In this document: one piece after another, positions 17,743 through 26,640 of the stretch
Layout of the letters: each line of letters starts with the position of its first letter
Position numbering within the stretch: the stretch's first letter is position 1
Assembly: GCA_016124195.1 (NCBI GenBank)
Contig: WGOE01000001.1
Coordinates: forward strand, 248,001-312,000
Origin: a bacterium
GTDB taxonomy: Bacteria > Pseudomonadota > Alphaproteobacteria > Rhodobacterales > Rhodobacteraceae
DNA: 64,000 bases
Direction of reading: 5' to 3'
Notes under the pieces: model-generated
Seen by the model: the letters and a program-made list of their open reading frames with translations, nothing else
Databases searched by the model: none
What the model was told of the DNA's origin: nothing
Made by a program: the position numbers and the translations under genes

Positions 17743-19274
17743 CAGAGCCACATCCGGTCGGCCTGTCGATCCGCGGCGGGGTCAAGGTCTATCCCGGCAC
17801 GCGCGCGCTCAAGGGCGTGGATTTCGACCTCAGGATGGGGGCCGTGAACGTGCTGGTCGGCGAAAACGGCGCCGGAAAATCGACCCTGATGAAGGTGATC
17901 GCCGGGGTCGAGGCGCTGACGGCCGGCCAGATCAGCATGAACGGCCAGCCCGTGCAGATCGCCTCGAAATCCGATGCGGTGGCGCTGGGTATCGGCATCG
18001 TGTTCCAGGAACTGAACCTCTTTCCCAACATGACGGTTGCCGAGAATATCTTCATCGCCCGCGAGCCCCTGCGGCTGGGCTTTGACATCGACGCCCGCGC
18101 GCAATCCGATGCCGCCCGGGCGCTGATGCGGCGGCTGGAACATGACATCGACCCCGACACGCCGCTTGGCACCCTGCGCATCGGCCAGCAGCAGATCGTC
18201 GAGATCGCCAAGGCCCTCGCGCAGAACGCCCGCATCCTCATTCTGGACGAACCGACCTCGGCCCTGTCCGCGTCAGAGGTCGAGGTCCTGTTCCGCGTCA
18301 TCGCCGATCTGAAGGCGCAGGGCGTCGGCATCGTCTATATCAGCCACCGGCTGGAAGAACTGATCCGCATCGGCGACTACATCACCGTGCTGCGCGACGG
18401 CACCATCACCGGGGCGCGCGCGATGGAGGGGGTGGACATCCCCTGGATCGTGCGGGCGATGATCGGCGAAGGGTCGAAGGAGTTTCCGCGCACCGAAGCT
18501 CCCCGGTTCGGCGCCGAGGTGTTTCGCGCCGAGGATGTCTGCCTGCCGCGACTGGGTGGCGGCTTCACCGTCGATCACCTGTCGCTTTCGGTCCGCGAGG
18601 GCGAGATCTTGGGCCTGTACGGGCTGATGGGCGCCGGCCGGACCGAGTTTCTGGAATGCGTCATGGCCCAGCACCCCCATGCCACCGGGCGCTATTTCAT
18701 CGCGGGCCAGCCCCTGACCGAACGCGATGTGGCCGGGCGCATCGCGCGCGGTCTGGCGCTGATCCCCGAAGACCGCAAGCGCGACGGTCTGGTGCAGATC
18801 ATGTCGATCCGCGAAAACATCACCCTGTCCGCCCTGTCCCGCTTTGCCCGGCTGTTCCATCTGAACCTTGACCTGCGGGCCGAGGCCGCCAGCGCGCTGG
18901 ACTTCGTCAAGCGCCTGACCATCAAGATCGCCAGCCCCGACAATCCGGTGTCAAGCCTGTCGGGCGGCAATCAGCAGAAGGTGGTGATCGGCAAGGCGCT
19001 GATGACCGACCCAAAGATCCTGCTGATGGACGAACCCTCGCGCGGGATCGACATCGGCGCCAAGGCCGAGGTGTTCCGCACCATGCGCCGATTGGCCGCC
19101 GAGGGTCTGGGCATCCTGTTCGTCACCTCTGACCTCGACGAGGTGCTGGCCCTGTCCGACCGCATCCTGGTCATGGCCGATGGCCGCCTGACCGGAGAGT
19201 TTCCCAGCGGCGCCGCCCCTGCCGATGTCATCGCCGCAGCGACCCGCCACAAATTGAAGGACCACGCCGCATGA
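17739..19274 (+). CDS. Sugar ABC transporter ATP-binding protein (RbsA-like, two ATPase domains)
   Basis: 511 residues, usual RbsA/MglA length. ATPase 1: Walker A GENGAGKST, Q-loop VFQELNLF, signature LRIGQQQIVEIAKAL, Walker B ILILDEPTSAL. ATPase 2: degenerate P-loop GLMGAGRTE, then LSGGNQQK and LLMDEPSRGIDIGAKAE. Overlaps both neighbours by 4 bases. It energises import of the sugar bound by the 16084-17025 protein, at the inner membrane. Confidence 0.92.
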   Translation: MTEPHPVGLSIRGGVKVYPGTRALKGVDFDLRMGAVNVLVGENGAGKSTLMKVIAGVEALTAGQISMNGQPVQIASKSDAVALGIGIVFQELNLFPNMTVAENIFIAREPLRLGFDIDARAQSDAARALMRRLEHDIDPDTPLGTLRIGQQQIVEIAKALAQNARILILDEPTSALSASEVEVLFRVIADLKAQGVGIVYISHRLEELIRIGDYITVLRDGTITGARAMEGVDIPWIVRAMIGEGSKEFPRTEAPRFGAEVFRAEDVCLPRLGGGFTVDHLSLSVREGEILGLYGLMGAGRTEFLECVMAQHPHATGRYFIAGQPLTERDVAGRIARGLALIPEDRKRDGLVQIMSIRENITLSALSRFARLFHLNLDLRAEAASALDFVKRLTIKIASPDNPVSSLSGGNQQKVVIGKALMTDPKILLMDEPSRGIDIGAKAEVFRTMRRLAAEGLGILFVTSDLDEVLALSDRILVMADGRLTGEFPSGAAPADVIAAATRHKLKDHAA

Positions 19275-20326
19275 CCGCCATTCCCGCCCCGCGCAGCGAC
19301 CGCACCAACCTGATGCTGGTGGTCCTGCAACTGCGCACCTTCGTGGCGCTGATCCTGGTGCTGGGCTTCTTTTCCTATGCCGCGCCGAACTTTCTTTCGG
19401 CGGCCAACGCGGTGATCGTGTCCAAACACGTGGCGTTGAACGCGCTTCTGGCCATCGGCATGACCTTTGTCATCATCACCGGCGGCATCGACCTTTCGGT
19501 CGGATCAATCGTGGGGCTCTGCGCCATGGTGGCGGGCTGGCTGGTGCTGAACCCGGTCGATCTGGGCATCGGCTATTCGGTCTGGTTCGACACGGCCGAA
19601 ATCGCGGGGCTGGTGGCGCTGGTCGGCATCGCGGTCGGGCTGGTCAACGGGCTTTTGATCACAAGGCTGGCCGTGGCCCCCTTCATCGCCACGCTGGGCA
19701 CGCTGTACATCGCCCGGGGGGCCGCACTTTTGCTGTCGGGCGGGCGCACCTTTCCCAACCTGACCGGCGATGCGGAGTATGGCACGCAAGGCTTTCCCTT
19801 CATCGGGGCAGGCAACCTTTTGGCCCTGCCGATGGTGATCTGGCTTCTGGTGGGCATGGGCTTGGTTGCGCATTACATCTCGCGCCGCACCACCCTGGGC
19901 CGCCACATCTATGCCGTGGGCGGCAATGAACGGGGCGCTGCGCTGTCGGGCGTCAAGGTCAACCGGATCAAGCTGTTCGTCTACATGTTCTCGGGCTTTT
20001 GCGCGGCGCTGGTCGGGCTGGTGATCGCAAGCCAGCTGCAGGCCAGCCACCCTGCAACCGGGGAGACTTTCGAGCTGAACGCCATCGCGGCGGCGGTTCT
20101 GGGCGGGACCTCGATGTCGGGCGGGCGCGGGCGGATCGGGGGCACCATCGTCGGCGCCTTCGTGATCGGCATCCTCGGCGACGGGCTGATCATGATGGGC
20201 GTGTCCTCGTTCTGGCAGACCGTGATCAAGGGGCTGGTCATCATCGCCGCCGTGGTGATCGATCAGGCCCAGAACCGCCTGCAAACCCGTGTCGCCCTGC
20301 AACAAGAGGCCGCCATCGGCAAATGA
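19271..20326 (+). CDS. Sugar ABC transporter permease (RbsC-like)
   Basis: 351 residues, about ten membrane segments, starting near residue 20. Family motifs GGIDLSVGSIVGL and AVLGGTSMSGGRGRIGG are clear. It should act as a homodimer, as this operon has only one permease. The cytoplasmic C-terminal tail is short. Start overlaps the ATPase stop (ATGA). Confidence 0.92.
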   Translation: MTAIPAPRSDRTNLMLVVLQLRTFVALILVLGFFSYAAPNFLSAANAVIVSKHVALNALLAIGMTFVIITGGIDLSVGSIVGLCAMVAGWLVLNPVDLGIGYSVWFDTAEIAGLVALVGIAVGLVNGLLITRLAVAPFIATLGTLYIARGAALLLSGGRTFPNLTGDAEYGTQGFPFIGAGNLLALPMVIWLLVGMGLVAHYISRRTTLGRHIYAVGGNERGAALSGVKVNRIKLFVYMFSGFCAALVGLVIASQLQASHPATGETFELNAIAAAVLGGTSMSGGRGRIGGTIVGAFVIGILGDGLIMMGVSSFWQTVIKGLVIIAAVVIDQAQNRLQTRVALQQEAAIGK

Positions 20327-20410
20327 CATGCGGATTTGATATCATCCGACGATGATCTACTGTAGGACGCAAGCGTTCGAAACCCTATCCATCGCCAGCG
20401 GAGGCAGTGC

Positions 20411-21220
20411 GTGCCGCAAGATCACATCCCGCAACGCGGTCAGGCCCTGACCGGGCTTCTGTCCGAACCGCGCCGCCGCCGCGTGCTGGAGTGGATCGAG
20501 GAAGAGGGCTCTGCCCGGGTCCGTGACCTTGCCGCCGCCTTTTCGGTATCCGAGGCCACGATCCGGCAGGATCTGGAGCGGCTCGAATCCGAAGGCCTGA
20601 TCACCCGCGAACACGGCGGCGCCTATCTGAACGCCACCCCGTCCGAGGCCGGTGCGATGCTGCTGCACCATCGCGAGAACATGGACAAGAAGGTGCGGAT
20701 CGGCGCCCTGGCGGCCAGTCTGGTCAAGGACGGCGAAACCCTGATCCTTGACGCCGGCACCACGACGACCGAGGTCGCAACCCGTCTGGTCGGGCGCAAG
20801 AACCTGACCGTGATCACCAACGCTCTGAACATCGCGCTGATCCTGGGCGCCGTCCCCGGCTTTGCGGTGCACATGCCCGGCGGCCAGTTCAAGGCGCCCA
20901 CGCTGTCGCTGTCGGGCGATGCCTCGGTCGAATATTTCCGCAACATCTTTGCCGGAAAGCTGTTCCTCGCCACCGCGGGCGTCTCGCTCGAGGCCGGCCT
21001 GACTTATCCCAGCTTTGCCGACCTGCAACTGAAAAAGGCGATGATCGAGGCCGCGAGCCATGTCTATCTGGTGGCTGATTCGAGCAAGATCAACAAACTG
21101 TCCTTCACGCGGCTGGGCGCGCTGGACGTGGTCCATACCTTCATCACCGATGCGGGCATTTCGGACGCCGACGCCAGGGCCTTCGAAAGCCGCGGCATCG
21201 AGCTTCTGGTCGCGACCTGA
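20411..21220 (+). CDS. DeoR/GlpR-family transcriptional regulator
   Basis: 269 residues from a GTG preceded by GGAGG six bases upstream. N-terminal DeoR helix-turn-helix (RRRRVLEWIEEEGSARVRDL, then SVSEATIRQDLERL and REHGGA); C-terminal ribose-5-phosphate-isomerase-like sugar-phosphate sensor domain with LDAGTTTTEVA and VLV-type NALNIALIL. DeoR-family proteins usually repress sugar operons and release DNA on binding a phosphorylated intermediate. It lies 84 bases after the permease gene and likely controls the divergent region at 15776-16083, where two facing ATGAAAC-type sites occur. Confidence 0.9.
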   Translation: MPQDHIPQRGQALTGLLSEPRRRRVLEWIEEEGSARVRDLAAAFSVSEATIRQDLERLESEGLITREHGGAYLNATPSEAGAMLLHHRENMDKKVRIGALAASLVKDGETLILDAGTTTTEVATRLVGRKNLTVITNALNIALILGAVPGFAVHMPGGQFKAPTLSLSGDASVEYFRNIFAGKLFLATAGVSLEAGLTYPSFADLQLKKAMIEAASHVYLVADSSKINKLSFTRLGALDVVHTFITDAGISDADARAFESRGIELLVAT

Positions 21221-21581
21221 GACGCAGCACCGCCTGACCACATGGCGGCCCGGCCCTGCAACAGCCATACCCGGCTCGGGCAGAGTTCTGCTGCGGCACA
21301 CGGCATTCGATGTCGGTTTCCTCGACATCCATCATCGCTCGGGGGTGCAGCCCCTGACGAGGCCCGGGATGATCCCGGAGGCCGGGGCCGCGCTGGCCCG
21401 TGCCGATCTGGCAAGCCGGTTCGGCACCGGGGCCACGGCGCCTTTGGCCCGCCGCAGCGGCGCGCCGGCGTGCGCCTGGGCCGCGGCCGCAAATCGAGCT
21501 GGCCGCTTGACAGAAATCCCGCCGGAATGGTCTACTCCTGTTGTTCCCCGCATCGCCTTGACGTCATGAGGACATCAGCGC
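21221..21581. other. 361-bp intergenic region with a candidate promoter
   Basis: Contains a small hairpin CCGGGA-TGA-TCCCGG (21364-21378) with no T run, and a promoter candidate at 21507-21536 for the next gene. Several open frames cross it but none has a good start or recognisable product. Confidence 0.55.
21507..21536 (+). promoter_or_regulatory. Candidate sigma-70 promoter for the 228-residue membrane protein
   Basis: Perfect -35 TTGACA (21507-21512), 18-base spacer, -10 TCTACT (21531-21536, 4 of 6). Start point would be near 21543, about 40 bases before the GTG at 21582. Confidence 0.55.
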
Positions 21582-22268
21582 GTGGCAATCCGGTCGATGA
21601 CATTCACCCTGCTTGGGCTCGGCGCCGTTGTCGCGGCGATCGCGGCAGAGTTTTCCGCGCCGCTGCTGATGCTGAAACCTTCCGGCGCCGATGCCAAGGC
21701 GCCTGGTATCGGAATCTCCGCGCTGGCCTGTCTGGATCTGGTCCTGCTTTACACGCTGGTCTTTCTGACCGTCGATTACTTCCCAGGCATCCGCGCCGCC
21801 TTCGCCCGGGCGCAAGGCCTTGCGACGCTGATCCTGTCGATCCTCGCCCTGCTGGCCGCCATCGTGCTGGCCTTCGGCGCGTTTCAATTGCTGATGCTGA
21901 TGATCAGCCTGCTCTTGGCCGTGCCCTTCGGCACCATCGCCTATTTCGCCCTATGGGGAGATTTTGACACGGGCACAGCCAAGGCGATCCTGGGCTTTGC
22001 CATGGTATTAAAGCTTTTGGGCCTTGGCCTCTTGCTGGGCGCCAGTTTCGCGTTGATCCGTAACAAATGGCTCGTGCTGCTGGCCATCTGCTCGCTGGGT
22101 CTGACCTTCGGGCTGGGTCTCTTGCAGACCATCCCGCCCGGTTTTCTGGTCACCATCACCGATGCCCTGGGCGGGCTGGTCACGCTGATCGTCGTCATCA
22201 TCTGGACGATCATCTTCCTGATCGGGGCGATCCCGGCCATCCTGCGCGCGGTGCGCAGCGTGGCCTGA
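21582..22268 (+). CDS. Hypothetical polytopic membrane protein at the end of the injection-system locus
   Basis: 228 residues from a GTG start; about six hydrophobic segments (residues roughly 6-28, 43-62, 75-100, 100-125, 138-165, 170-190 and a final one near 200-220). No family recognised; it contains few polar loops and no catalytic motif. It is convergent with the injection-system operon (stop codons 8 bases apart) and has its own good promoter, so it may be an accessory such as an immunity-like, lysis-like or anchoring protein, or simply an unrelated gene. Confidence 0.7.
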   Translation: MAIRSMTFTLLGLGAVVAAIAAEFSAPLLMLKPSGADAKAPGIGISALACLDLVLLYTLVFLTVDYFPGIRAAFARAQGLATLILSILALLAAIVLAFGAFQLLMLMISLLLAVPFGTIAYFALWGDFDTGTAKAILGFAMVLKLLGLGLLLGASFALIRNKWLVLLAICSLGLTFGLGLLQTIPPGFLVTITDALGGLVTLIVVIIWTIIFLIGAIPAILRAVRSVA

Positions 22269-22276
22269 GCGGACCC

Positions 22277-22738
22277 TCAATCGTTGACGGCAAAGGTGAC
22301 CGGGCCACGCGGCGCCTCCAGGATCAGGTCGGCGTCGCGGTCGCGCACCACGATGCTGCCGCGCTGGTCCTTGCCAGCCTGGTCGCAACTCGCCAGAACG
22401 CCGGGGCCGGCGATGCACAGAACCGCCTCAGGGCTGCCGGGCACATGGATCGTGACCCTGAGTTCCGGCCCGCTGAGCAGATGAAAGCGCACGACCCCCA
22501 GCTTGCCATCCTCGGCGAAGAAACGCCCGCTCCACCGGTTGCCCATGGCAAGCGCCTGTGGCGGTGCTGCGCGCGGCTTTGCGGCCGGCGGGTCGGGCAG
22601 GAGGCCGATCAGCCACGCGGGCAGGCCCGGCGAAAACCCCGCCGGCGGCGCATTGCGCGCCGGCTGCGACGGCCAAAACGCGAGGATCGCCACAAAGATC
22701 AACCCCACGGCCAGCAGACCCGCGATCATCCAGCGCAT
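22277..22738 (-). CDS. Hypothetical single-pass anchored protein, last gene of the injection-system operon
   Basis: 153 residues, preceded by GGGGAGAG. One N-terminal hydrophobic segment (residues about 4-22) works as an anchor or signal; then a proline/alanine-rich linker (about 25-62) and a small beta-rich domain (about 65-153) with two cysteines (EAVLCIAGPGVLASCDQ) that could form a disulfide in the periplasm. No family recognised. It follows the PASTA-type protein in the same direction after 43 bases. Confidence 0.7.
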   Translation of the reverse strand: MRWMIAGLLAVGLIFVAILAFWPSQPARNAPPAGFSPGLPAWLIGLLPDPPAAKPRAAPPQALAMGNRWSGRFFAEDGKLGVVRFHLLSGPELRVTIHVPGSPEAVLCIAGPGVLASCDQAGKDQRGSIVVRDRDADLILEAPRGPVTFAVND

Positions 22739-22781
22739 GAGGCTCTCCCCGCGCGGACAGGCCAGAGTGAAAGACCTGGCG

Positions 22782-23771
22782 TCATGGCTTGATCAACTCC
22801 AATTGACGCAAGCTGTTTTCGATCCGGTTGGTGAACTTGATCGGCGGATCGATGACGCAGAGCCTGGGATTGATCTTGCAGGGATTGGTGACGGGTCCGG
22901 TGCCGGGCTTTTCGTTGACCGCGACCTGGATCGTCTCGCCCAGCTTGACCACGCTGCCTTCGTGCGGCGTGACCGAGGCGACCACGTTGTTGTCAAGCGA
23001 GGCGTCGTTGGCCACGGCGGGGGCCACGACCAGACCGATGTTGGCCAGCTTCTGCACCGCGATGATGATGTTCTGGTTGCGCAGCCCGGTGGGCACTGTC
23101 ACGCCCGGATCGGTCAGCAGCACCGTCGCCCCGCCAGGCCCGACGCCGACCCCGCTGACCGTGCCCGGTTCATAGCCGTCGGGCTCGGGGGCGGGCTGGT
23201 TGCCGATGTTGGGATATCCCTCTGTCGCGGCGATGCGCTGCGCGTCGGCCAGGGTGCGGCCCGCGACCAGCCGCGGATCGAGCTTGTGCTTGGGCCAGAA
23301 CATGTAGGCCCCCGCACCGGCAAGGGCCACGACCAGAACCGCAATGACGGCATAGGCCCAGACCGGCACTTTCGGCGGCGGCGGCGGTGCGGCTGGCGCC
23401 ACGATGTCAAAGCCGATCGCCGGGCCGATGGCGAAATCGGTATCGGGCTTCTGTTCCGCCGTGACGCGCAGCCTGAAGGTCTTGCGTCCGGCCGGCGCGC
23501 CGGCAGGGATGGTGACCTGCACGGTGACGCTGACCGCGCCGCCGGCCGCGAAATCCTGTTCCAGTTCCAGGGGCGAGGTCGCCAGACCGCCAGCGATGGC
23601 GAACCATTCGGGCCGCGCGCCCGCGTCAGGCTCGATCCGCACGCGCCCCGCCTGCCGGTTCGCGGCGGTGCTGCGCACGCTGCAGGTGACAGAGCCGGCT
23701 TGCACGCCCAGGGCATCCGGCTTCGACAGGTCGAGCCGCGTCGGGCAATCGGCGAATTCAAAGGTCGGCAT
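22782..23771 (-). CDS. Single-pass membrane protein: FADCPTRL-type N-terminal domain, membrane segment, PASTA-like outer domain
   Basis: 329 residues. Residues 1-125 form a beta-rich domain without signal peptide (MPTFEFADCPTRL, with a second cysteine at 30, Ig/BACON-like strand pattern). A proline run and one membrane segment (about 137-158) follow, then PASTA-like repeats (about 163-300; DPRLVAGRTLADAQRI, NPGxx-type gly-rich turns) and a cysteine-containing tail. By analogy with PASTA proteins the N-terminal domain should be cytoplasmic and the PASTA part periplasmic. The N-terminal half is clearly homologous to the next protein (23793-25502). It may anchor or signal to the injection particle; function not established. 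Confidence 0.78.
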   Translation of the reverse strand: MPTFEFADCPTRLDLSKPDALGVQAGSVTCSVRSTAANRQAGRVRIEPDAGARPEWFAIAGGLATSPLELEQDFAAGGAVSVTVQVTIPAGAPAGRKTFRLRVTAEQKPDTDFAIGPAIGFDIVAPAAPPPPPKVPVWAYAVIAVLVVALAGAGAYMFWPKHKLDPRLVAGRTLADAQRIAATEGYPNIGNQPAPEPDGYEPGTVSGVGVGPGGATVLLTDPGVTVPTGLRNQNIIIAVQKLANIGLVVAPAVANDASLDNNVVASVTPHEGSVVKLGETIQVAVNEKPGTGPVTNPCKINPRLCVIDPPIKFTNRIENSLRQLELIKP

Positions 23772-23792
23772 GATCCAGTCTCCCTGTGGCGT

Positions 23793-25502
23793 TCATCGAC
23801 CGGACGACAGGCTGTCGATCCGGTTCCATCCATCGTTCTGCGCGGACGGTCCCGAGCCCGCGAAGGTCTTTTGGTAGATCGTGCCCTCGACGGTGCGGCC
23901 AAAGACCTCGATCCGGTCCGGACCGGACACCACGGCCACCGGAGCGCCGACAAAGCTGCCGCCCAGATCGTCCCAGCCCGTGCCAGCCGGGATCCAGCCG
24001 CCGCTGCCATCACCGGACTTGTGGAACATCGCGCCTCCCTGCCCCGTGGCCGAGCCGACGGCAAAGATGTCGAGCTTGCCAGGCCCGCGGGTCACGATCG
24101 CGGGACGATCGACGAAACTGCCGCCCAGCGAGGCCCAGCCGATGTCTGAAGGTTGCCATTGGCTGCCGTTGAAGGCCTTGTAGTGCAAGGCACCGTCAAG
24201 CCCGATCGCAGCGACATCCAGCCGGCCAAGCGCCCAGCTGCAAATCGAAAGGGGCCCGGCGAAATCGCCGCCGAAATCGGCCCAATGAGCGAAATCGACC
24301 GTCCCGTCCAGCCATCGGGCGTAGAAATGGTGATCGGGGGACAGGCTGAACAGATGCAGCGTCTGCGGCCCCCAACTCACACCTGTCGGAGCCCGGGCGA
24401 AGGTTTCGCCCTTCTCGGACCAGTTCTGCGGCTCGGACAGGGGCTCTGCCGCGCCCGACCAGCGGGTCATGTGGCCCGCCGTGTCGAGCGCGAAGATGTC
24501 CAGTTCGCCGCCGCGCCGGATCACGAAGGGCGCGGCCTTGCCCGACACGATGTAATGGCGCGTCCAGGTCCCGAGTGCGGTGCCGGGGGTCGGGATGGCC
24601 GCGTGCAGCAGCACGTTGTCGATGCCGGTCGCGGCGAGGTCGATCATGCCGTCTTGCACCGTGGCAGAAATTTCGCCCTTGGCCGAGGCGTCAAGCGGCT
24701 GCCAGTCATAGGGCGGCGTCCAGGTCGTGCCGTCGAAATGCTTGCGGTAGATGCCCTGATCTTCGGCCAGAGCGAACAGATCCACGGTGCCGGGGGCGGC
24801 CGAGACGGCAGCCGGGGTCGCGACGATGCGGACACCCGGCTCGACATAAAGCGTCAGATCCCCGTTGCCGGCCAGGGCGACAGAGGTCACCCTGCCGGCC
24901 TTGACCCCGGTGCGCGGCCCTTCGACGGCAATCGGGTTGGGAAATTTCTCGGCCCGGGCGAGGTCGAGTGCCGCGGCGGCGTCCATGTCGACGAGGGTGT
25001 TCGGGTCCGGCCGGCCCTTGGGCCAGAGCGCCCAGCCCATCGCGGCCAGCATCGCCACCGCGACCGCCGCGATCACGGCAAAGGCCCACCACGGCACCTT
25101 TGCCGGTCGGTCGGGCGGCGCGCTCCACGGGGCCACGTCAAAGCTGACCTGCGGGGCCTCGACGAAATCGGTGTCGGTGACCTTTTCAGAGATGGCGCGC
25201 AGCCGGAAGCTGACCGATTGCGGTGGCGTACCGGCCGGGACCCTCACCGCAACCGTGGCACTGACAACGGCATCGGGCTCGAAGGTCACCTCGATCTCGC
25301 GCGGGTTGGTCGCGACGGCGCCGTCCAGGCGGAACCAGTCGGGCAGCGCCTGCCCTTCGACCTTGATCTGAAGCCGCACCGCCACCCTGCGCGACGCGGT
25401 GCTCTTGACCGAGCAGGTCAGCCGGCCCTCCTGCGCCACGCCGCTGGGCGCTGTCGTCAGGGTCAGGCGGGTCGGGCAATCGGCGAATTCGAAATCGGGC
25501 AT
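23793..25502 (-). CDS. Single-pass membrane protein: FADCPTRL-type N-terminal domain, membrane segment, PASTA-like segment and lectin-like beta-propeller
   Basis: 569 residues. Residues 1-125 match the paralogue at 22782-23771 (both start MPxFEFADCPTRL, cysteines at 9 and 30, DTDF near 111-113). Membrane segment about 137-160; PASTA-like segment about 166-228 (VDMDAAAALDLARAEKFPNP). From about 235 to the end are repeats of roughly 45-50 residues with patterns such as GWASLGGSF and GWDDLGGSF plus DIFAVG/DIFALD, as in PLL-type fucose-binding propellers. If the N-terminus is cytoplasmic, the propeller faces the periplasm and could bind glycans. No catalytic residue seen. Four bases separate it from the ceramidase-like gene. 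Confidence 0.8.
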   Translation of the reverse strand: MPDFEFADCPTRLTLTTAPSGVAQEGRLTCSVKSTASRRVAVRLQIKVEGQALPDWFRLDGAVATNPREIEVTFEPDAVVSATVAVRVPAGTPPQSVSFRLRAISEKVTDTDFVEAPQVSFDVAPWSAPPDRPAKVPWWAFAVIAAVAVAMLAAMGWALWPKGRPDPNTLVDMDAAAALDLARAEKFPNPIAVEGPRTGVKAGRVTSVALAGNGDLTLYVEPGVRIVATPAAVSAAPGTVDLFALAEDQGIYRKHFDGTTWTPPYDWQPLDASAKGEISATVQDGMIDLAATGIDNVLLHAAIPTPGTALGTWTRHYIVSGKAAPFVIRRGGELDIFALDTAGHMTRWSGAAEPLSEPQNWSEKGETFARAPTGVSWGPQTLHLFSLSPDHHFYARWLDGTVDFAHWADFGGDFAGPLSICSWALGRLDVAAIGLDGALHYKAFNGSQWQPSDIGWASLGGSFVDRPAIVTRGPGKLDIFAVGSATGQGGAMFHKSGDGSGGWIPAGTGWDDLGGSFVGAPVAVVSGPDRIEVFGRTVEGTIYQKTFAGSGPSAQNDGWNRIDSLSSGR

Positions 25503-25505
25503 CTC

Positions 25506-26618
25506 TTAGCCTCGCCGTTCTGCAGGATCACGGAACACCACGGGCCGGTCGCCATCGGCCGTGTCGTTGCGATTGACCTGCACCAGGATGTCATAGCTGA
25601 GCAGCAGCGCCGCCGCGGTCAGAAAATGCCACCAGGCATGTGGCTGAAAGGCGCCGTCGGGCGCGCACATCCAGCGCGGTGTCGCCGCATCGCCGCTGCC
25701 CTCGTAGCCGTCCGACATGCGAAACAACAGCCCGAGCCCCAGCGTTCCGGCGATGAGGCCGTATTCCCACACCAGCCGCAGGCGCAGCGGTGCGTTGACG
25801 GCAAGTACCGGGATCATCTGCAGGATCAGGATCGCCGCCAGGGCCGCAAAGACCACGGTGGAATCCCAGTGGAAACTGGTCTTGATCAGGACGCCCAGCA
25901 CGACGATGGCGGCAGCGGCCACGACATTGACCAGCCAGCGCAGCCACCACAGCCAGCCGAAAGCGTGCCGCACAAAGGCCAGCACGCTCGCCACCGCCAC
26001 GAAAACGGTCAGGACCAGCATGGCCAGGATCGCTTCGGCCTTGCCGCTGATCAGCCAGACCAGCCCGGTGGCCAAAAGCCAGGCCGCCGCCACGATCAGC
26101 CACAGGGGCCACCACGGCAGCTTCAGGAAACCGGGTCGCTGGACATGGACGTAAGCCGCATAGAACGACAGGGACAGCAGCGCCGCATAGACCCAGACCA
26201 CATCGAGGATCTGCGGAGTCTCGGTCAGGCTGGCGTGATAAAGGCCGCTCATCCCAGACAGGATCAGAAGGTTGAGGCCCAGAAGCATCGCGGCCCAGGA
26301 CCTGCCCCGTATCAGGATCAGCCCGCCCGCCAGCGCATAGCCAAGGTTGGACAGCGTATTCTGCGCTTCGGCGACCCAGCTCTTGTCAATCGGCCGTTCG
26401 CACTGGTCGCCATGCACGGCTGACAGGTGGGCGATGTCGGTGCCATAGACCGTGGCCGGCTTGTGAAACATCGCCAACACGTAGAGAAATACGAAGAAGG
26501 CGGCAAATCCGAGGGCCAGGCCCAGGGCACCCGCGGTTCGGCTGCTGCGCAGCGCCGCGATCCGTCCGGCGAGACCGGCGCCCGGGGCGGCAAGGGGTGT
26601 GGCGGGGAAGTCTTTCAT
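25506..26618 (-). CDS. Ceramidase-superfamily (CREST-type) integral membrane protein
   Basis: 370 residues from the ATG at 26618; an upstream start at 26672 would add an unlikely proline-rich stretch. First membrane segment about 31-52, then the family's conserved C73-E74 (DQCERPI) with N87 and S90-N91 (EAQNTLSNLGYAL), SGLYH with H128, D139, and HAWWH with H327 and H331 close to the C-terminus. These residues correspond to the metal-binding set of alkaline ceramidases and related membrane hydrolases. Likely a zinc amidohydrolase acting on a lipid in the membrane, or a distant non-ceramide relative. It lies inside the injection-system operon, which is unexpected. Confidence 0.78.
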   Translation of the reverse strand: MKDFPATPLAAPGAGLAGRIAALRSSRTAGALGLALGFAAFFVFLYVLAMFHKPATVYGTDIAHLSAVHGDQCERPIDKSWVAEAQNTLSNLGYALAGGLILIRGRSWAAMLLGLNLLILSGMSGLYHASLTETPQILDVVWVYAALLSLSFYAAYVHVQRPGFLKLPWWPLWLIVAAAWLLATGLVWLISGKAEAILAMLVLTVFVAVASVLAFVRHAFGWLWWLRWLVNVVAAAAIVVLGVLIKTSFHWDSTVVFAALAAILILQMIPVLAVNAPLRLRLVWEYGLIAGTLGLGLLFRMSDGYEGSGDAATPRWMCAPDGAFQPHAWWHFLTAAALLLSYDILVQVNRNDTADGDRPVVFRDPAERRG

Positions 26619-26640
26619 CTGGGCGCGTCTCCGGCACGGT

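Noticed and set aside
21364-21378. Terminator after the DeoR gene
   Set aside because: The CCGGGA-TGA-TCCCGG hairpin has no T run and lies 145 bases after the stop.
24153-26423. A 756-residue open frame on the forward strand opposite the propeller and ceramidase-like genes
   Set aside because: It is antisense to clearly recognised proteins; its product is rich in Arg, Gly, His and Gln as expected for a high-GC shadow, with no domain.
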